Assembly: GCA_002083365.1 (NCBI GenBank)
Contig: LVWS01000033.1
Span: 248,001-312,000 of the forward strand
Length of the DNA: 64,000 nucleotides
DNA from: Nitrospira sp. SG-bin1
Lineage (GTDB): Bacteria; Nitrospirota; Nitrospiria; Nitrospirales; Nitrospiraceae
Direction: 5' to 3'
Of this stretch, positions 24,129-32,401 are shown piece after piece (within the stretch, counting starts at the first letter, position 1; every line of letters begins with the position of its first letter). Below the pieces are notes generated by a model that did not search any database, was not told the origin of the DNA, and saw only the letters and a program-made list of their open reading frames with translations. The translations under genes were made by a program, and so were the position numbers.

Positions 24129-24199
24129 TTCGAGCGGCACCGCTTGCCTCTTGACGAGATCGAGTATACAACCATGCCCCAGATGATGGAGGAATCGGA

Positions 24200-25480
24200 G
24201 TGCTCCCGGGTGATCGCCCAACAGATAGGCCGATGACGGCGGAGCGTCCAATCGTCGGAATTCTCGTCGGCGGCGGACCGGCCCCCGGCATCAATAGTGT
24301 GATCAGCGCCGCCACGATCCGCAGTCTTCTCGGAGGGTCGGACGTGCTGGGGCTTATCGATGGGTTCAAATGGCTCATGGACGGGGGGACGGGACAGGTC
24401 CGGCCGCTCTCGATCGAAGACGTGAGCCGCATCCATTTCCGCGGCGGTTCCCATTTGGGTACGTCCCGCGCGAATCCGACCAGAAGCGCAGAGTCCCTCG
24501 ACAACGTGTTGTGTGCCCTGTCGCGACTCGGTGTCACGCGCTTGATGACGATCGGCGGCGACGATACCGCGTTCTCCGCGATGACGTTGGAGGAACGGGC
24601 CGGCGGCAGACTACAAGTCGTGCACGTTCCCAAGACGATCGACAACGATCTGGATCTGCCTCATGGCATTCCGACGTTCGGGTTTCAAACGGCCCGGCAC
24701 GTCGGTGTCGAAATCGTGAAAAACCTCATGGTAGACGCCCGGACCACCTCACACTGGTATCTGGTCGTGACCATGGGACGCAAAGCCGGCCACCTTGCCT
24801 TGGGGATAGGGAAGGCGGCGGGGGCGACGGTGACGATTATTCCGGAAGAGTTTCGGGAGCGCCCGATCAGACTGCAACGGGTCGTCGATCTCTTGATCGG
24901 GGCCATGGTGAAGCGGTTGGATCACGGCCGAGCCGACGGGGTTGCGGTGCTGGCCGAAGGACTGATCGAAATTCTCGACCCGCGTGATCTTGCCGGGATG
25001 GAGCAGGTGGAGCGAGATGAACACGGCCATTTGCGAATGAACGATGTGGATATCGGTGAGATGGTGCGACGTGAAGTGATGAAACAGCTTCACCGGATGG
25101 GGCTTTCCGCCAGCGTGGTGGCGAAAAATGTCGGGTATGAGCTTCGTTGCGCCGACCCCATTCCATACGACATCGAATACACGCGTGATCTCGGCTATTG
25201 CGCCGCGCAACATCTGCTCGACGGCGGGACTTCGGCCATGGTCTCGATTCAAAACGGACGGTTCACTCCGATTCCGTTCGAGCAGATGGTGGATTCCTCG
25301 ACGGGACGGACCAGGGTGAGGATGGTGGATGTCGAATCTCAGTCTTATCAAATCGCCCGGCAATACATGATTCGGCTGACCGAGGGGGATTTGCAAAATC
25401 AGGATGCGTCGGGCCGGTATGCCGCCTTGGCAAACTTGTCCATCGAAGCGTTTCGAGAACGGTTCGGCGCGGTCCTCTGA
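24200..25480 (+). CDS. 6-phosphofructokinase, PPi-type active site
   Basis: 426 residues from GTG at 24200, preferred because GGAGGA lies 6 nt upstream; an ATG at 24233 is the alternative and would give 415 residues. PfkA-fold: VGILVGGGPAPGINSVI, then the phosphoryl-donor site MTIGGDDTAFSA and the substrate site VPKTIDNDLDLPHGIPTFGF. ATP enzymes have GGDGS and PGTIDND; Asp in GGDDT and Lys in PKTIDND are the marks of pyrophosphate-dependent enzymes, which work reversibly in glycolysis and gluconeogenesis. MGRKAGHLAL and PEEF lie at the fructose-6-phosphate site. The gene stands among stress genes, in keeping with ATP-sparing glycolysis. The donor assignment is an inference from these residues. 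Confidence 0.88.
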   Translation: MLPGDRPTDRPMTAERPIVGILVGGGPAPGINSVISAATIRSLLGGSDVLGLIDGFKWLMDGGTGQVRPLSIEDVSRIHFRGGSHLGTSRANPTRSAESLDNVLCALSRLGVTRLMTIGGDDTAFSAMTLEERAGGRLQVVHVPKTIDNDLDLPHGIPTFGFQTARHVGVEIVKNLMVDARTTSHWYLVVTMGRKAGHLALGIGKAAGATVTIIPEEFRERPIRLQRVVDLLIGAMVKRLDHGRADGVAVLAEGLIEILDPRDLAGMEQVERDEHGHLRMNDVDIGEMVRREVMKQLHRMGLSASVVAKNVGYELRCADPIPYDIEYTRDLGYCAAQHLLDGGTSAMVSIQNGRFTPIPFEQMVDSSTGRTRVRMVDVESQSYQIARQYMIRLTEGDLQNQDASGRYAALANLSIEAFRERFGAVL

Positions 25481-25525
25481 ATATGAACAGCGGGGATGCA
25501 TTCGCAGAATAAAAGGATATCTGAC

Positions 25526-26383
25526 ATGAAGATTCTTGTGGCGACCGATGGATCGAAGTATGGGAAGTGGGCGATCGAGTGGTTGGCAGAGATGCCGTTT
25601 GCCGTCCGACCCGTGGTGCGTGTGCTCCATGTTATCGACGTGGCCAGCGTTCGGGCCCCCTTCATGATCCAGCCGGTGATCGTCGGAACTGAACGGTACA
25701 TCCAGTCCGAGGTCAAGCGGATGGAGACGGCGGCGAAGTCCACAAAAAAAGAAGCGGAGGAACTGTTGTCCACACTGGGCTTGGGCGGAACCGTGACGAC
25801 CGACCAAGGCGGCGTGGCGGGCACGATCATGAAGCACGCGCAACGCGGTGTCGGACTGCTGTCGATCGGATCCCGAGGCTTGGATGCCCTGGACCGATTC
25901 ATGCTGGGCAGCATTTCGACCCATGCCATCCACCATGCCCCTTGCTCGGTCCTGGTGGTGAAGGAACGCCCCCGTCCCGTCCGTCATATCGTCCTGGCGA
26001 TCGATGGGTCGTCGGCTTCGGACAAGGCGGTCAAGTTTCTGATGCGCCATGTCAATCCGACCCCCGACGGTCCGGATCGCGAACCGGTTCTGGTCACCGT
26101 GACGCACGCGGTCCCTTATTTTAAGTATCCCGAAGTGAAGGAAAGCGGGAAAACGCTGGTGCAGCGCTATGGAGATAAGCTCGCGAAATCCGGCTTCCAA
26201 GTCCGTGAAGCCCTGCGGCTGGGGAAGCCGGCGGACGAAATCCTGACGGTGGCTAAACTGGACAAGGCGGACTTGATTGTGACCGGAGCGAAGGGGATGG
26301 GCGCCCTCCGCCGTGTGCTGCTCGGCAGCGTCTCGTCCCGCGTGGTGCAGCATGCCCACTGCGGAGTACTCGTGGTGCGGTGA
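25526..26383 (+). CDS. Universal stress protein with two UspA domains
   Basis: 285 residues from the ATG at 25526 (AAAGGA upstream). Domain 1 begins MKILVATDGSKYGKWAIEWL and has GSRGLDALDRFMLGSISTHAI. Domain 2 begins VRHIVLAIDGSSASDKAVKF and has GAKGMGALRRVLLGSVSSRVV. Both domains keep G-x2-G-x9-G(S). It is 45 nt after the phosphofructokinase gene, so it may be co-expressed with it. It is the fourth USP gene in this part of the window. Confidence 0.91.
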   Translation: MKILVATDGSKYGKWAIEWLAEMPFAVRPVVRVLHVIDVASVRAPFMIQPVIVGTERYIQSEVKRMETAAKSTKKEAEELLSTLGLGGTVTTDQGGVAGTIMKHAQRGVGLLSIGSRGLDALDRFMLGSISTHAIHHAPCSVLVVKERPRPVRHIVLAIDGSSASDKAVKFLMRHVNPTPDGPDREPVLVTVTHAVPYFKYPEVKESGKTLVQRYGDKLAKSGFQVREALRLGKPADEILTVAKLDKADLIVTGAKGMGALRRVLLGSVSSRVVQHAHCGVLVVR

Positions 26384-26426
26384 TGATCATCTTAAGTAGG
26401 GGATGGCCAGTGGCTCGCGGAACCGC

Positions 26427-26456
26427 TTGACGGGAAGGAGGAGCGCGCAATAGACT
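26427..26456 (+). promoter_or_regulatory. Predicted promoter of the MarR-type regulator gene
   Basis: TTGACG (26427-26432) and TAGACT (26451-26456) are separated by 18 bp, 36 bp before the regulator start. The -35 is near consensus; the -10 keeps TA and the final T. Confidence 0.5.
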
Positions 26457-26492
26457 ACCGCCCTCCCCTGGTAACAATTAGGAGAGGGAACT

Positions 26493-27179
26493 ATGACAGC
26501 ACTCACGAAGATCGATCAAGACTCGCTCCCCGATCGTTTGGTGACGGGACTCTCAAAAATCGGCTTGGCGATGAAGAGCCGTGCATGGAGACGGAAGGGA
26601 CGGCAGGGGATCGGTCCTTTGCAAATTCAAGTGCTGACCTTTCTCCGATCTCGACCGAATCACTCGGCTACCGTCTCGACGATCGCCCGCGAACTCTCGG
26701 TGAAGCTGCCCACCGCTTCCGAAGTCATCCGAACGCTCGAGCAGAAACGCTTGGTCCGCCGGCGTCGTCGGGAACTCGACAACCGTGTCGTGACCGTGCA
26801 CCTTACCTCGCTTGGAGCTAAGGCAGGTCATGTGGAAAATCGATGGCCGGAGATCTTGGCGTCCGCGACCGAGAATTTGTCGATGCAAGAGCAGGTCGCC
26901 CTTCTGACGGCGCTCGTGAAACTGATTCGCGCGCTTCAATTGCAGGGAGAAATTCCTGTGGCGCGCATGTGCGTCTCGTGCGAGCACTTCCGCCCGCATG
27001 CCTATGCGGAATCGGATCAACCGCATCACTGTGATTTCTATAATGCCGCGTTCGGAGATCAGGCATTCCGCCTCGATTGTCCGGAGTATGTGGAAGGTCC
27101 GGCGGACGGTTCGAGCAACAAAGCCGATGGGCACAAAGCTCCGAGCCTGGGCCAACCCCCCGAACTTACCGCCGGCTGA
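26493..27179 (+). CDS. MarR-family regulator with a C-terminal four-cysteine site
   Basis: 228 residues, longer than a plain MarR protein (about 140-150). Residues 40-112 form the winged helix (GPLQIQVLTFLRSRPNHSAT, then STIARELSVKLPTASEVIRT, and wing RRRRRELDNRVVTVHLT). After the dimerisation helices a tail carries Cys160, Cys163, Cys180 and Cys196 in the layout C-x2-C-x16-C-x15-C (ARMCVSCEHFRP, HHCDFY, LDCPEY). Four such Cys could bind zinc or an iron-sulfur cluster, which would let the protein sense metal or redox state. AGGAGAGGG precedes the ATG. It may control the USP run upstream; this is an inference from position. Confidence 0.82.
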   Translation: MTALTKIDQDSLPDRLVTGLSKIGLAMKSRAWRRKGRQGIGPLQIQVLTFLRSRPNHSATVSTIARELSVKLPTASEVIRTLEQKRLVRRRRRELDNRVVTVHLTSLGAKAGHVENRWPEILASATENLSMQEQVALLTALVKLIRALQLQGEIPVARMCVSCEHFRPHAYAESDQPHHCDFYNAAFGDQAFRLDCPEYVEGPADGSSNKADGHKAPSLGQPPELTAG

Positions 27180-27216
27180 CCGTTGACAGGGACAGTCCTT
27201 GTGACCGGTGCATGGC

Positions 27217-27765
27217 TCAGTCCGACTTGCGACTGGTGTAGAGTGGTCCGTCCGCCTCGATCTGCCTCATGAGGTCGTCCAAAGCCGCTTGTAACGCCTG
27301 TTGGATAGGATCACGGTCCGAAGCCGTGACCCACCGTGCCGATGATCCCACCGCCGTCTGTTCGGTACGATAGGACTTAATCAGGTCGGCGGCTTCGCTC
27401 ATGTCCGCTCGTAACAGTATGCGGTAATGGTAACGATTTTGTCGGGACGTCAGCGACAGCTTCGTGGCCACATCCATGGTCAAGTCTGCCGGATCGGGCG
27501 ACACTGAAACGAAGGTGCCTCGTTGTTGCAGATATCTGAGGATCGCCTGAGTCAAGTCCAGCTGTGACCATTCCAACAAGGCAATGCCGGGCCGATGGTC
27601 CGGACCCTCCATTGAAATGGGTCCGATGACCGCCTGAACGGTTCTCGGGATGGTCAGGGACGGCGCGTTTGGGTGCAGCGGCGCCATCTGAATACGATGA
27701 ACACAGCCCGCGCATGCGACCCATATGGCCAGCAGGAAGATCTTGAACGGCATCGAGCGGGTCAT
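27217..27765 (-). CDS. Putative lipoprotein
   Basis: 182 residues, family not recognised. The lipobox is in FKIFLLAIWVACAGC, so the mature protein is lipid-anchored. The body is a mixed alpha/beta domain (LTIPRTVQAVIGPISMEGPD and RYHYRILLRADMSEAADLIK), with strands typical of lipoproteins that assemble in the outer membrane, but no named domain is evident. A GTG two codons earlier is an alternative start and no Shine-Dalgarno settles it. The gene lies 55 nt downstream of another lipoprotein gene on the same strand, so the two probably form an operon. Confidence 0.6.
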   Translation of the reverse strand: MTRSMPFKIFLLAIWVACAGCVHRIQMAPLHPNAPSLTIPRTVQAVIGPISMEGPDHRPGIALLEWSQLDLTQAILRYLQQRGTFVSVSPDPADLTMDVATKLSLTSRQNRYHYRILLRADMSEAADLIKSYRTEQTAVGSSARWVTASDRDPIQQALQAALDDLMRQIEADGPLYTSRKSD

Positions 27766-27820
27766 CGGCACGTAAAAGATGGGCGCGGCGGTTCCGCCCG
27801 CCTGGTTCGGATTTGCGCGA

Positions 27821-28312
27821 TCAGTGAGTCGAGCCGGGAACGGGCTCCGACACGATCTCCAAGTCCTTCAACGCTCGGGCGGCCTGTTCCCGGTAAGGGC
27901 GTTCCGTCGGTTCCAGGTAGGTCTCGATCACGCGTTGATAGGAAGCACGGGCTCTCTCCGGCTGCTGCTTGATGGCGAAATATTGTCCCAATGCAATCCA
28001 GTTCTGAGCGGCCGTTCCTCGCGCCGTTTTCATCAGCGCGAACTCCCGCTCGACCTGCGACGTTCCCTGCGCCTGCCCCTGCTTCCTGACGGTGTCCGCC
28101 ATCTGGTCCGCCATGGCTTCGATTTGTTCGTTCTCGTGAACCGCCGCCGCGACTCGATTGGCTTTGAGGTGCGTGTAGAAGTTCTCGACGTGGTCTTTCA
28201 TGACATCCGCTCGACGCTGATAGGGGTCCTGTGCGCAGCCGGATAGAAAGAGGATGAACAACGAGACGACTCCGGCGGTTCGGTAGAGGAAGTGGCGAAA
28301 AGTGGTCTTCAC
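27821..28312 (-). CDS. Putative TPR-like lipoprotein
   Basis: 163 residues. The signal and lipobox are TAGVVSLFILFLSGCAQDPY. The mature part is helical, with two degenerate TPR-like pairs: RGTAAQNWIALGQYFAIKQQ and PERARASYQRVIETYLEPTE. This pattern, with A-W-x2-LG and Y-x-A positions, resembles outer-membrane lipoproteins that scaffold complexes. It is the first gene of a two-gene minus-strand unit. The partner and function are unknown. Confidence 0.65.
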   Translation of the reverse strand: MKTTFRHFLYRTAGVVSLFILFLSGCAQDPYQRRADVMKDHVENFYTHLKANRVAAAVHENEQIEAMADQMADTVRKQGQAQGTSQVEREFALMKTARGTAAQNWIALGQYFAIKQQPERARASYQRVIETYLEPTERPYREQAARALKDLEIVSEPVPGSTH

Positions 28313-28556
28313 ATGAGTCCTCGAGGATAAAGGTTTTCCTCCATCTCAGCCGTGGAAGTCTAGCATATCCCCGGCCGTACAAACATCAGCTCGCTTGTCG
28401 GGCACTCTCGACGACCGCTTCCGATAACGGTCGGTCCTGCGGTCGCGAATCCCCTTGAACCTCCGGCGACGGCTGCGCTATCTTAGTGCCCGGTTTACCA
28501 ACGGCGAAAATCTTCGCGAGGGTAAGGGTGGGCCTTCGAACAACGAGGAGGATGAC

Positions 28557-28982
28557 ATGGGTAAGAGCTTAAAAGGGACGAAGAGTCACGACAATCTGAA
28601 ACATGCGTTTGCAGGGGAATCACAGGCGAACCGACGGTATCTGTATTTCGCGCGGCGGGCCGATATTGAAGGTTATCCGGACGTCGGCGGGCTTTTCCGG
28701 GACACCTCGGAAGCTGAAACGGGTCATGCCTTCGGCCACCTGGACTTTTTGAAAGAGGTGGGCGATCCGGCCACGGGTGTGCCGATGGGGAACACCGACG
28801 CCAATCTCAAGTCCGCCATCGAGGGCGAAACGTACGAATATACTCAGATGTATCCCGGAATGGCCAAGACCGCGCGGGACGAAGGGTTTCCTGAGTTGGC
28901 TGAGTGGTTTGAGACCTTGGCGAAGGCCGAACGGTCCCATGCCAATCGGTTTCAAAAGGGATTGGATACTCTGAAGAGCTAA
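28557..28982 (+). CDS. Rubrerythrin (di-iron domain only)
   Basis: 141 residues from the ATG at 28557, which has GAGGAGG upstream; the longer open frame is not family sequence. A ferritin-like four-helix bundle with the di-iron ligands in GESQANRRYL, SEAETGHAF, EGETYEYTQMYP and AKAERSHANRF. The C-terminal rubredoxin domain of classical rubrerythrin is missing, so electrons must come from another protein. It reduces H2O2 to water in low-oxygen bacteria. The next genes (GlpC-like Fe-S protein and DUF3501) are commonly found beside such rubrerythrins, which suggests they supply the electrons. Confidence 0.92.
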   Translation: MGKSLKGTKSHDNLKHAFAGESQANRRYLYFARRADIEGYPDVGGLFRDTSEAETGHAFGHLDFLKEVGDPATGVPMGNTDANLKSAIEGETYEYTQMYPGMAKTARDEGFPELAEWFETLAKAERSHANRFQKGLDTLKS

Positions 28983-29081
28983 CGACACGCATCAGCTCAC
29001 GTTCAGCGGTCAGTTTTCGGCGACGTGGCGAGGATCCGTCGGCGAGGGCTGGCCGCTGATTGTTTTCCGAAGAGACGAATC

Positions 29082-30362
29082 ATGAAGGGCATCAGCCTGA
29101 TTTCGCCCATCGACGCCAAGCAGCTGGATAAAGAAACCCTGCGGATCTACGAGGTCTGCGACGGTTGCCGGCGCTGTTTCAATCTGTGCCCTTCATTCAA
29201 CACGTTGCTGGATCGAATCGACGGGTACGAGGGTGATGTCGCGAAGCTCACTCCGGCCGACCATCATCGAGTCGTCGACGAATGCTACTACTGCAAGCTC
29301 TGTTTCAATCATTGTCCCTATACGCCGCCCCATCACTACGAAATCGACTTTCCGCACCTGATGGTCGCCTGGAAGAAGCGCCTTGCGGCGGAGCGGGGGG
29401 TTCGATGGCGCGATCGCCTGTTGATCATGACCGATGCGATCGGAAGACTGGGCAGTGCCACCGCCTCCATCACGAACCGTTTGTTGGGGAATCGGCTCGT
29501 GCGCATCCTCTTGGAACGAGTCATGGGGATTCATCGGGACCGCCGGCTCCTGCATTTTTCCCGAGAGACCTTTCCCCGTTGGTTCGGCCGTCGAGCCAAG
29601 GCGACCATGGCCGATCCGCCTGTCCGCAAAGTCGCCTTGTTTGCCAGTTGCCTTGTGAACTATCAGGCCACGGATGTCGGCAAGGCGACGGTGCAGGTGT
29701 TGGAGAAGAACGGAGTCCAAGTGGTGGTACCCGAGCAGCGCTGTTGCGGGATGCCCAGTTTCGATATCGGGGATACCCGGGCGATTCAAGAGGCGGCTCG
29801 GAGCAACATCGCGTCATTGCACCGGTGGGTGCTGCAAGGTTACGATGTGGTGGTACCGGCCGTCAGTTGCAGCTTGATGTTGAAACGGGAGTATCCCGAG
29901 CTCCAACGTGATGAGCAGACGAAACAGGTGGCGGAGCGGACCTTCGATGTCTGTGAATATCTGATGGCGATGAAGAAAAGCGGTCATTTGACGACCGATT
30001 TCACGATGAAGCCGGGGCGAGTCGCGTACCAGATTCCCTGTCATCTCCGCGACCAGAACATCGGATTCAAGTCCAAGGAACTCATGGAGTGCGCCGGGGC
30101 ACAGGTCGAGCTGATCGAACAATGTTCCGGGCATGACGGGTCGTGGTCCGCGAAGACGGAATTTTTTCCGCTGTCGATGAAAATCGCGGGGAAGGCGGTA
30201 CGCGCCATTGAGTCCCGGCCGGCCGATCTCGTCGCGTCGGATTGCCCTCTCGCGGGATTGCAGTTGGATCAGGCCGGCGCGGCGGCTCACGCGGGAGGAA
30301 CAAGCGTGCAACATCCGATCCAGATCGTCCGCGATGCCTATGGACTTCCCAGTTCGGAGTGA
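29082..30362 (+). CDS. GlpC/HdrD-like iron-sulfur oxidoreductase
   Basis: 426 residues from the ATG at 29082. The N-terminus holds two [4Fe-4S] motifs, CDGCRRCFNLCPS and CYYCKLCFNHCPYTPP, as in bacterial ferredoxin modules. After a linker, two CCG-type domains follow: FASCLVNYQATDVG with QRCCGMPSFD, and later IPCHLRDQNIGF with a Cys-rich final segment (EQCSGHDGSW and ASDCPLAG). CCG domains bind an unusual Fe-S cluster in heterodisulfide reductases, GlpC and LutA. It most likely passes electrons to the rubrerythrin encoded 99 nt upstream; no quinone or flavin site is seen. Confidence 0.88.
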   Translation: MKGISLISPIDAKQLDKETLRIYEVCDGCRRCFNLCPSFNTLLDRIDGYEGDVAKLTPADHHRVVDECYYCKLCFNHCPYTPPHHYEIDFPHLMVAWKKRLAAERGVRWRDRLLIMTDAIGRLGSATASITNRLLGNRLVRILLERVMGIHRDRRLLHFSRETFPRWFGRRAKATMADPPVRKVALFASCLVNYQATDVGKATVQVLEKNGVQVVVPEQRCCGMPSFDIGDTRAIQEAARSNIASLHRWVLQGYDVVVPAVSCSLMLKREYPELQRDEQTKQVAERTFDVCEYLMAMKKSGHLTTDFTMKPGRVAYQIPCHLRDQNIGFKSKELMECAGAQVELIEQCSGHDGSWSAKTEFFPLSMKIAGKAVRAIESRPADLVASDCPLAGLQLDQAGAAAHAGGTSVQHPIQIVRDAYGLPSSE

Positions 30363-30413
30363 AGGGAAGCGTCGGCGTTGATGCCGGGCGAAGGAGAAGG
30401 CAGGAGGCAATCG

Positions 30414-30995
30414 GTGAAGGCGATCGCGTCGGAAGAGGTCATTCCTCATGAGGAGTATGAACGGCAGCGCGAAGCCTTTCGAGCGAAGATTATCGCGCTG
30501 AAGCAGCGGCGGCGCATTTCGGTCGGTCCCTGTCTCACCATGGTGTTCGAGAATCGCGAGACGGTACGGTTCCAGGTTCAGGAGATGATCCGCGTCGAAC
30601 GGATCTTCGACCCGGCCAAGGTTCAGGATGAGTTGAATGTGTACAATGCGCTTCTTCCGGGGCCGGGGGAGTTGAGCGCGACGCTGTTGATCGAGATCAC
30701 GGAGGACGCGAGGATCAAGGAACGGCTCGATCAGTTCATGGGACTGGATCACGGAGACAAGGTGGCCATTGTCGCCGATGGAGAAGAAGCCTTCGGTGAA
30801 TTCGAAGGCGGCCGAAGCCACGAAACCAAGATCAGCGCGGTCCATTTCGTCAAGTTTCGGCCGACGGCCTCGATGAAAAGGACCTTTGCGGACCTGACAC
30901 GGCCGGTTACAATTCGAGTACACCATGGCGACTACCGCGAAGAGGTCCAGGTGCCCGGCAGCATGAGAGAAGAATGGCTGGCCGACTTGAAATGA
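30414..30995 (+). CDS. DUF3501 family protein
   Basis: 193 residues from GTG at 30414, which has CAGGAGG 7 nt upstream; ATG at 30381 is a weaker alternative. The sequence VGPCLTMVFENRETVRFQVQ, then QEMIRVERIFDPAKVQDELN and AVHFVKFRPTASMKRTF, is typical of DUF3501. The family occurs almost only next to rubrerythrin and CCG-domain proteins, as it does here (51 nt after the GlpC-like gene). The function is unknown; a role in electron delivery to the peroxidase is inferred from the constant neighbours. Confidence 0.85.
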   Translation: MKAIASEEVIPHEEYERQREAFRAKIIALKQRRRISVGPCLTMVFENRETVRFQVQEMIRVERIFDPAKVQDELNVYNALLPGPGELSATLLIEITEDARIKERLDQFMGLDHGDKVAIVADGEEAFGEFEGGRSHETKISAVHFVKFRPTASMKRTFADLTRPVTIRVHHGDYREEVQVPGSMREEWLADLK

Positions 30996-31075
30996 AGTGG
31001 TAGTTTTGTTGTTCCATTCTTCGTCATATCCGAGCCGCGTTGAAACCAAAAACTCACGGCTGACGATTCAACACC

Positions 31076-31828
31076 ATGCCTCCTGTTTTACTGACGAAAC
31101 GTATCGAATTCGCCGCCGCGCATCGCTATGCCCGGCCGGAATGGGATGACGCGAAGAACCGGGCTGTATTCGGCCGTTGCTACAACTCTCCGGCGCACGG
31201 GCATAATTATCTGCTTGAAGTGACCGTGTCCGGCGAAATCGATCCGAAGACCGGCATGGTCGTCAATCTGTTCGACCTCAAGCGGGTGCTCCTCGACGTG
31301 ATCGAAGAATTCGATCACAAGAACCTCAACCTGGACATGCCCTACTTCAAGGACCGGATTCCCACCTCGGAAAATTTCGCGCACGTGCTGTGGACGAAGT
31401 TGGCTGTCCCGCGGGATATCGGGGCTCTCCACACCCTTCGACTCTGCGAGGACGAAGATCTTTATGCTGAGGTCACCGCCGCCGACCTTCCGGATGCCGC
31501 CGCCGTGACCAGGCGCTACACCTTCAATGCGGCCCGGGACAATCAGCAGGGGCGAGACTGGGATTGCTTTGTGACGGTACGCGGGAGGATCGACCCCGTG
31601 ACCGGCATGGTCACCGATATCGGAGCCTTGGATCGACTGGTGGAGGACCGTGTTGTTAAGAAATTCGATCAGCAGGATCTGTCGCTCGGTCTGAATCGCC
31701 AGGCTGCGACAGGTGAAGCTTTGGCTCAAGACATTTGGCAGGAACTTTCCTCCCGCCTCGCTCAAGGAACCTTAACCAACGTCCGATTGGTTCCCTCCCG
31801 CGATCTGGCCTACGACTACGCGGGCTAA
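31076..31828 (+). CDS. Two-domain PTPS/QueD-family protein with a degenerate second domain
   Basis: 250 residues, twice the length of single-domain QueD (about 120). Domain 1 (1-125) has all family residues: IEFAAAHRY, GRCYNSPAHGHNYLLEV (nucleophile Cys and zinc His residues), EEFDHKNLNLD (Asp-His) and PTSENFAHVLW (Glu). Domain 2 (about 140-250) keeps the fold (YTFNAARDNQQGRDWDCFVT, GRIDPVTGMVTDIGALDRLV). It has lost the zinc His residues (NAAR, RDWDCF) and the Asp-His (KKFDQQD), so it can only be structural or bind substrate at an interface. The enzyme makes 6-carboxy- or 6-pyruvoyl-tetrahydropterin. No other queuosine or pterin gene is nearby. Confidence 0.88.
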   Translation: MPPVLLTKRIEFAAAHRYARPEWDDAKNRAVFGRCYNSPAHGHNYLLEVTVSGEIDPKTGMVVNLFDLKRVLLDVIEEFDHKNLNLDMPYFKDRIPTSENFAHVLWTKLAVPRDIGALHTLRLCEDEDLYAEVTAADLPDAAAVTRRYTFNAARDNQQGRDWDCFVTVRGRIDPVTGMVTDIGALDRLVEDRVVKKFDQQDLSLGLNRQAATGEALAQDIWQELSSRLAQGTLTNVRLVPSRDLAYDYAG

Positions 31829-31900
31829 GTGGACGGCTTCCCTGAATCAGGCTGTCGTCAAAAGGACATCATCACACTCGCCCTGATAACGGGGCATAGT

Positions 31901-32164
31901 TCAACGATAGACCTCGCGCCGATGTCCGATCTTCACGACCTCAACAAGATGGGCGACATCGTCGATGCCGTAGACAATGCGATAGTCACCCTGACGAATG
32001 CGATAACGCTCGGGTTCGCCTGAGAGCTTTTCGCATCCCGATGGCCGAGGCTGTTGGGCCAAGCCTCGAATGCGGTCGACGACCCGCTTGAGGTCAGCTG
32101 AAGGTACTGCCTTCAGCTCTTTCTCGGCGGATCGCTTAACGACGATCCTATAAGGTTCCGTCAC
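31901..32164 (-). CDS. Type II toxin, RelE/ParE superfamily
   Basis: 87 residues from GTG at 32164, overlapping the antitoxin 3' end by 17 nt. MTEPYRIVVKRSAEKELKAV, then LAQQPRPSGCEKLSGEPERY and RIRQGDYRIVYGIDD, matches RelE. The conserved Arg and Tyr in RIRQGDYRIVY fit mRNA-cleaving members, and the terminal VVKIGHRREVYR is typical of this branch. It likely cleaves ribosome-bound mRNA; this is family knowledge. It lies next to an HsdR remnant, in a zone with other mobile traces. Confidence 0.9.
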   Translation of the reverse strand: MTEPYRIVVKRSAEKELKAVPSADLKRVVDRIRGLAQQPRPSGCEKLSGEPERYRIRQGDYRIVYGIDDVAHLVEVVKIGHRREVYR

Positions 32165-32378
32165 GCTTCAATTCCTCGAGAACCTTCTCGAACGAGCGCG
32201 ACGGCTCTTTCGCACGGCGCTCAAATGCTTCCAGATCCACGGCATCCTCTCGAAGAGATTCCAGCACGGCGGCATTGACCAAGTCTGATACGGACCGGTC
32301 TGTGGTGGCGGCTTTGACCTTGAGGGCTCGATAGATTTTGGGCTTCAAGTAGATTGTCGTGCGGGTGTCCGATGGCAT
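32148..32378 (-). CDS. Type II antitoxin, ribbon-helix-helix (CopG-like)
   Basis: 76 residues from the ATG at 32378, preferred because AAGGAGAG is just upstream. MPSDTRTTIYLKPKIYRALK forms the ribbon and first helix, and SVSDLVNAAVLESLRED the second helix, as in CopG/RHH antitoxins. The C-terminal 35 residues are acidic (AFERRAKEPSRSFEKVLEEL) and would bind the toxin. The promoter region carries a 7-bp inverted repeat (32402-32435) that fits autorepression. Confidence 0.88.
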   Translation of the reverse strand: MPSDTRTTIYLKPKIYRALKVKAATTDRSVSDLVNAAVLESLREDAVDLEAFERRAKEPSRSFEKVLEELKRDGTL

Positions 32379-32401
32379 GACGCTCTCCTTCATATATGAC
32401 T

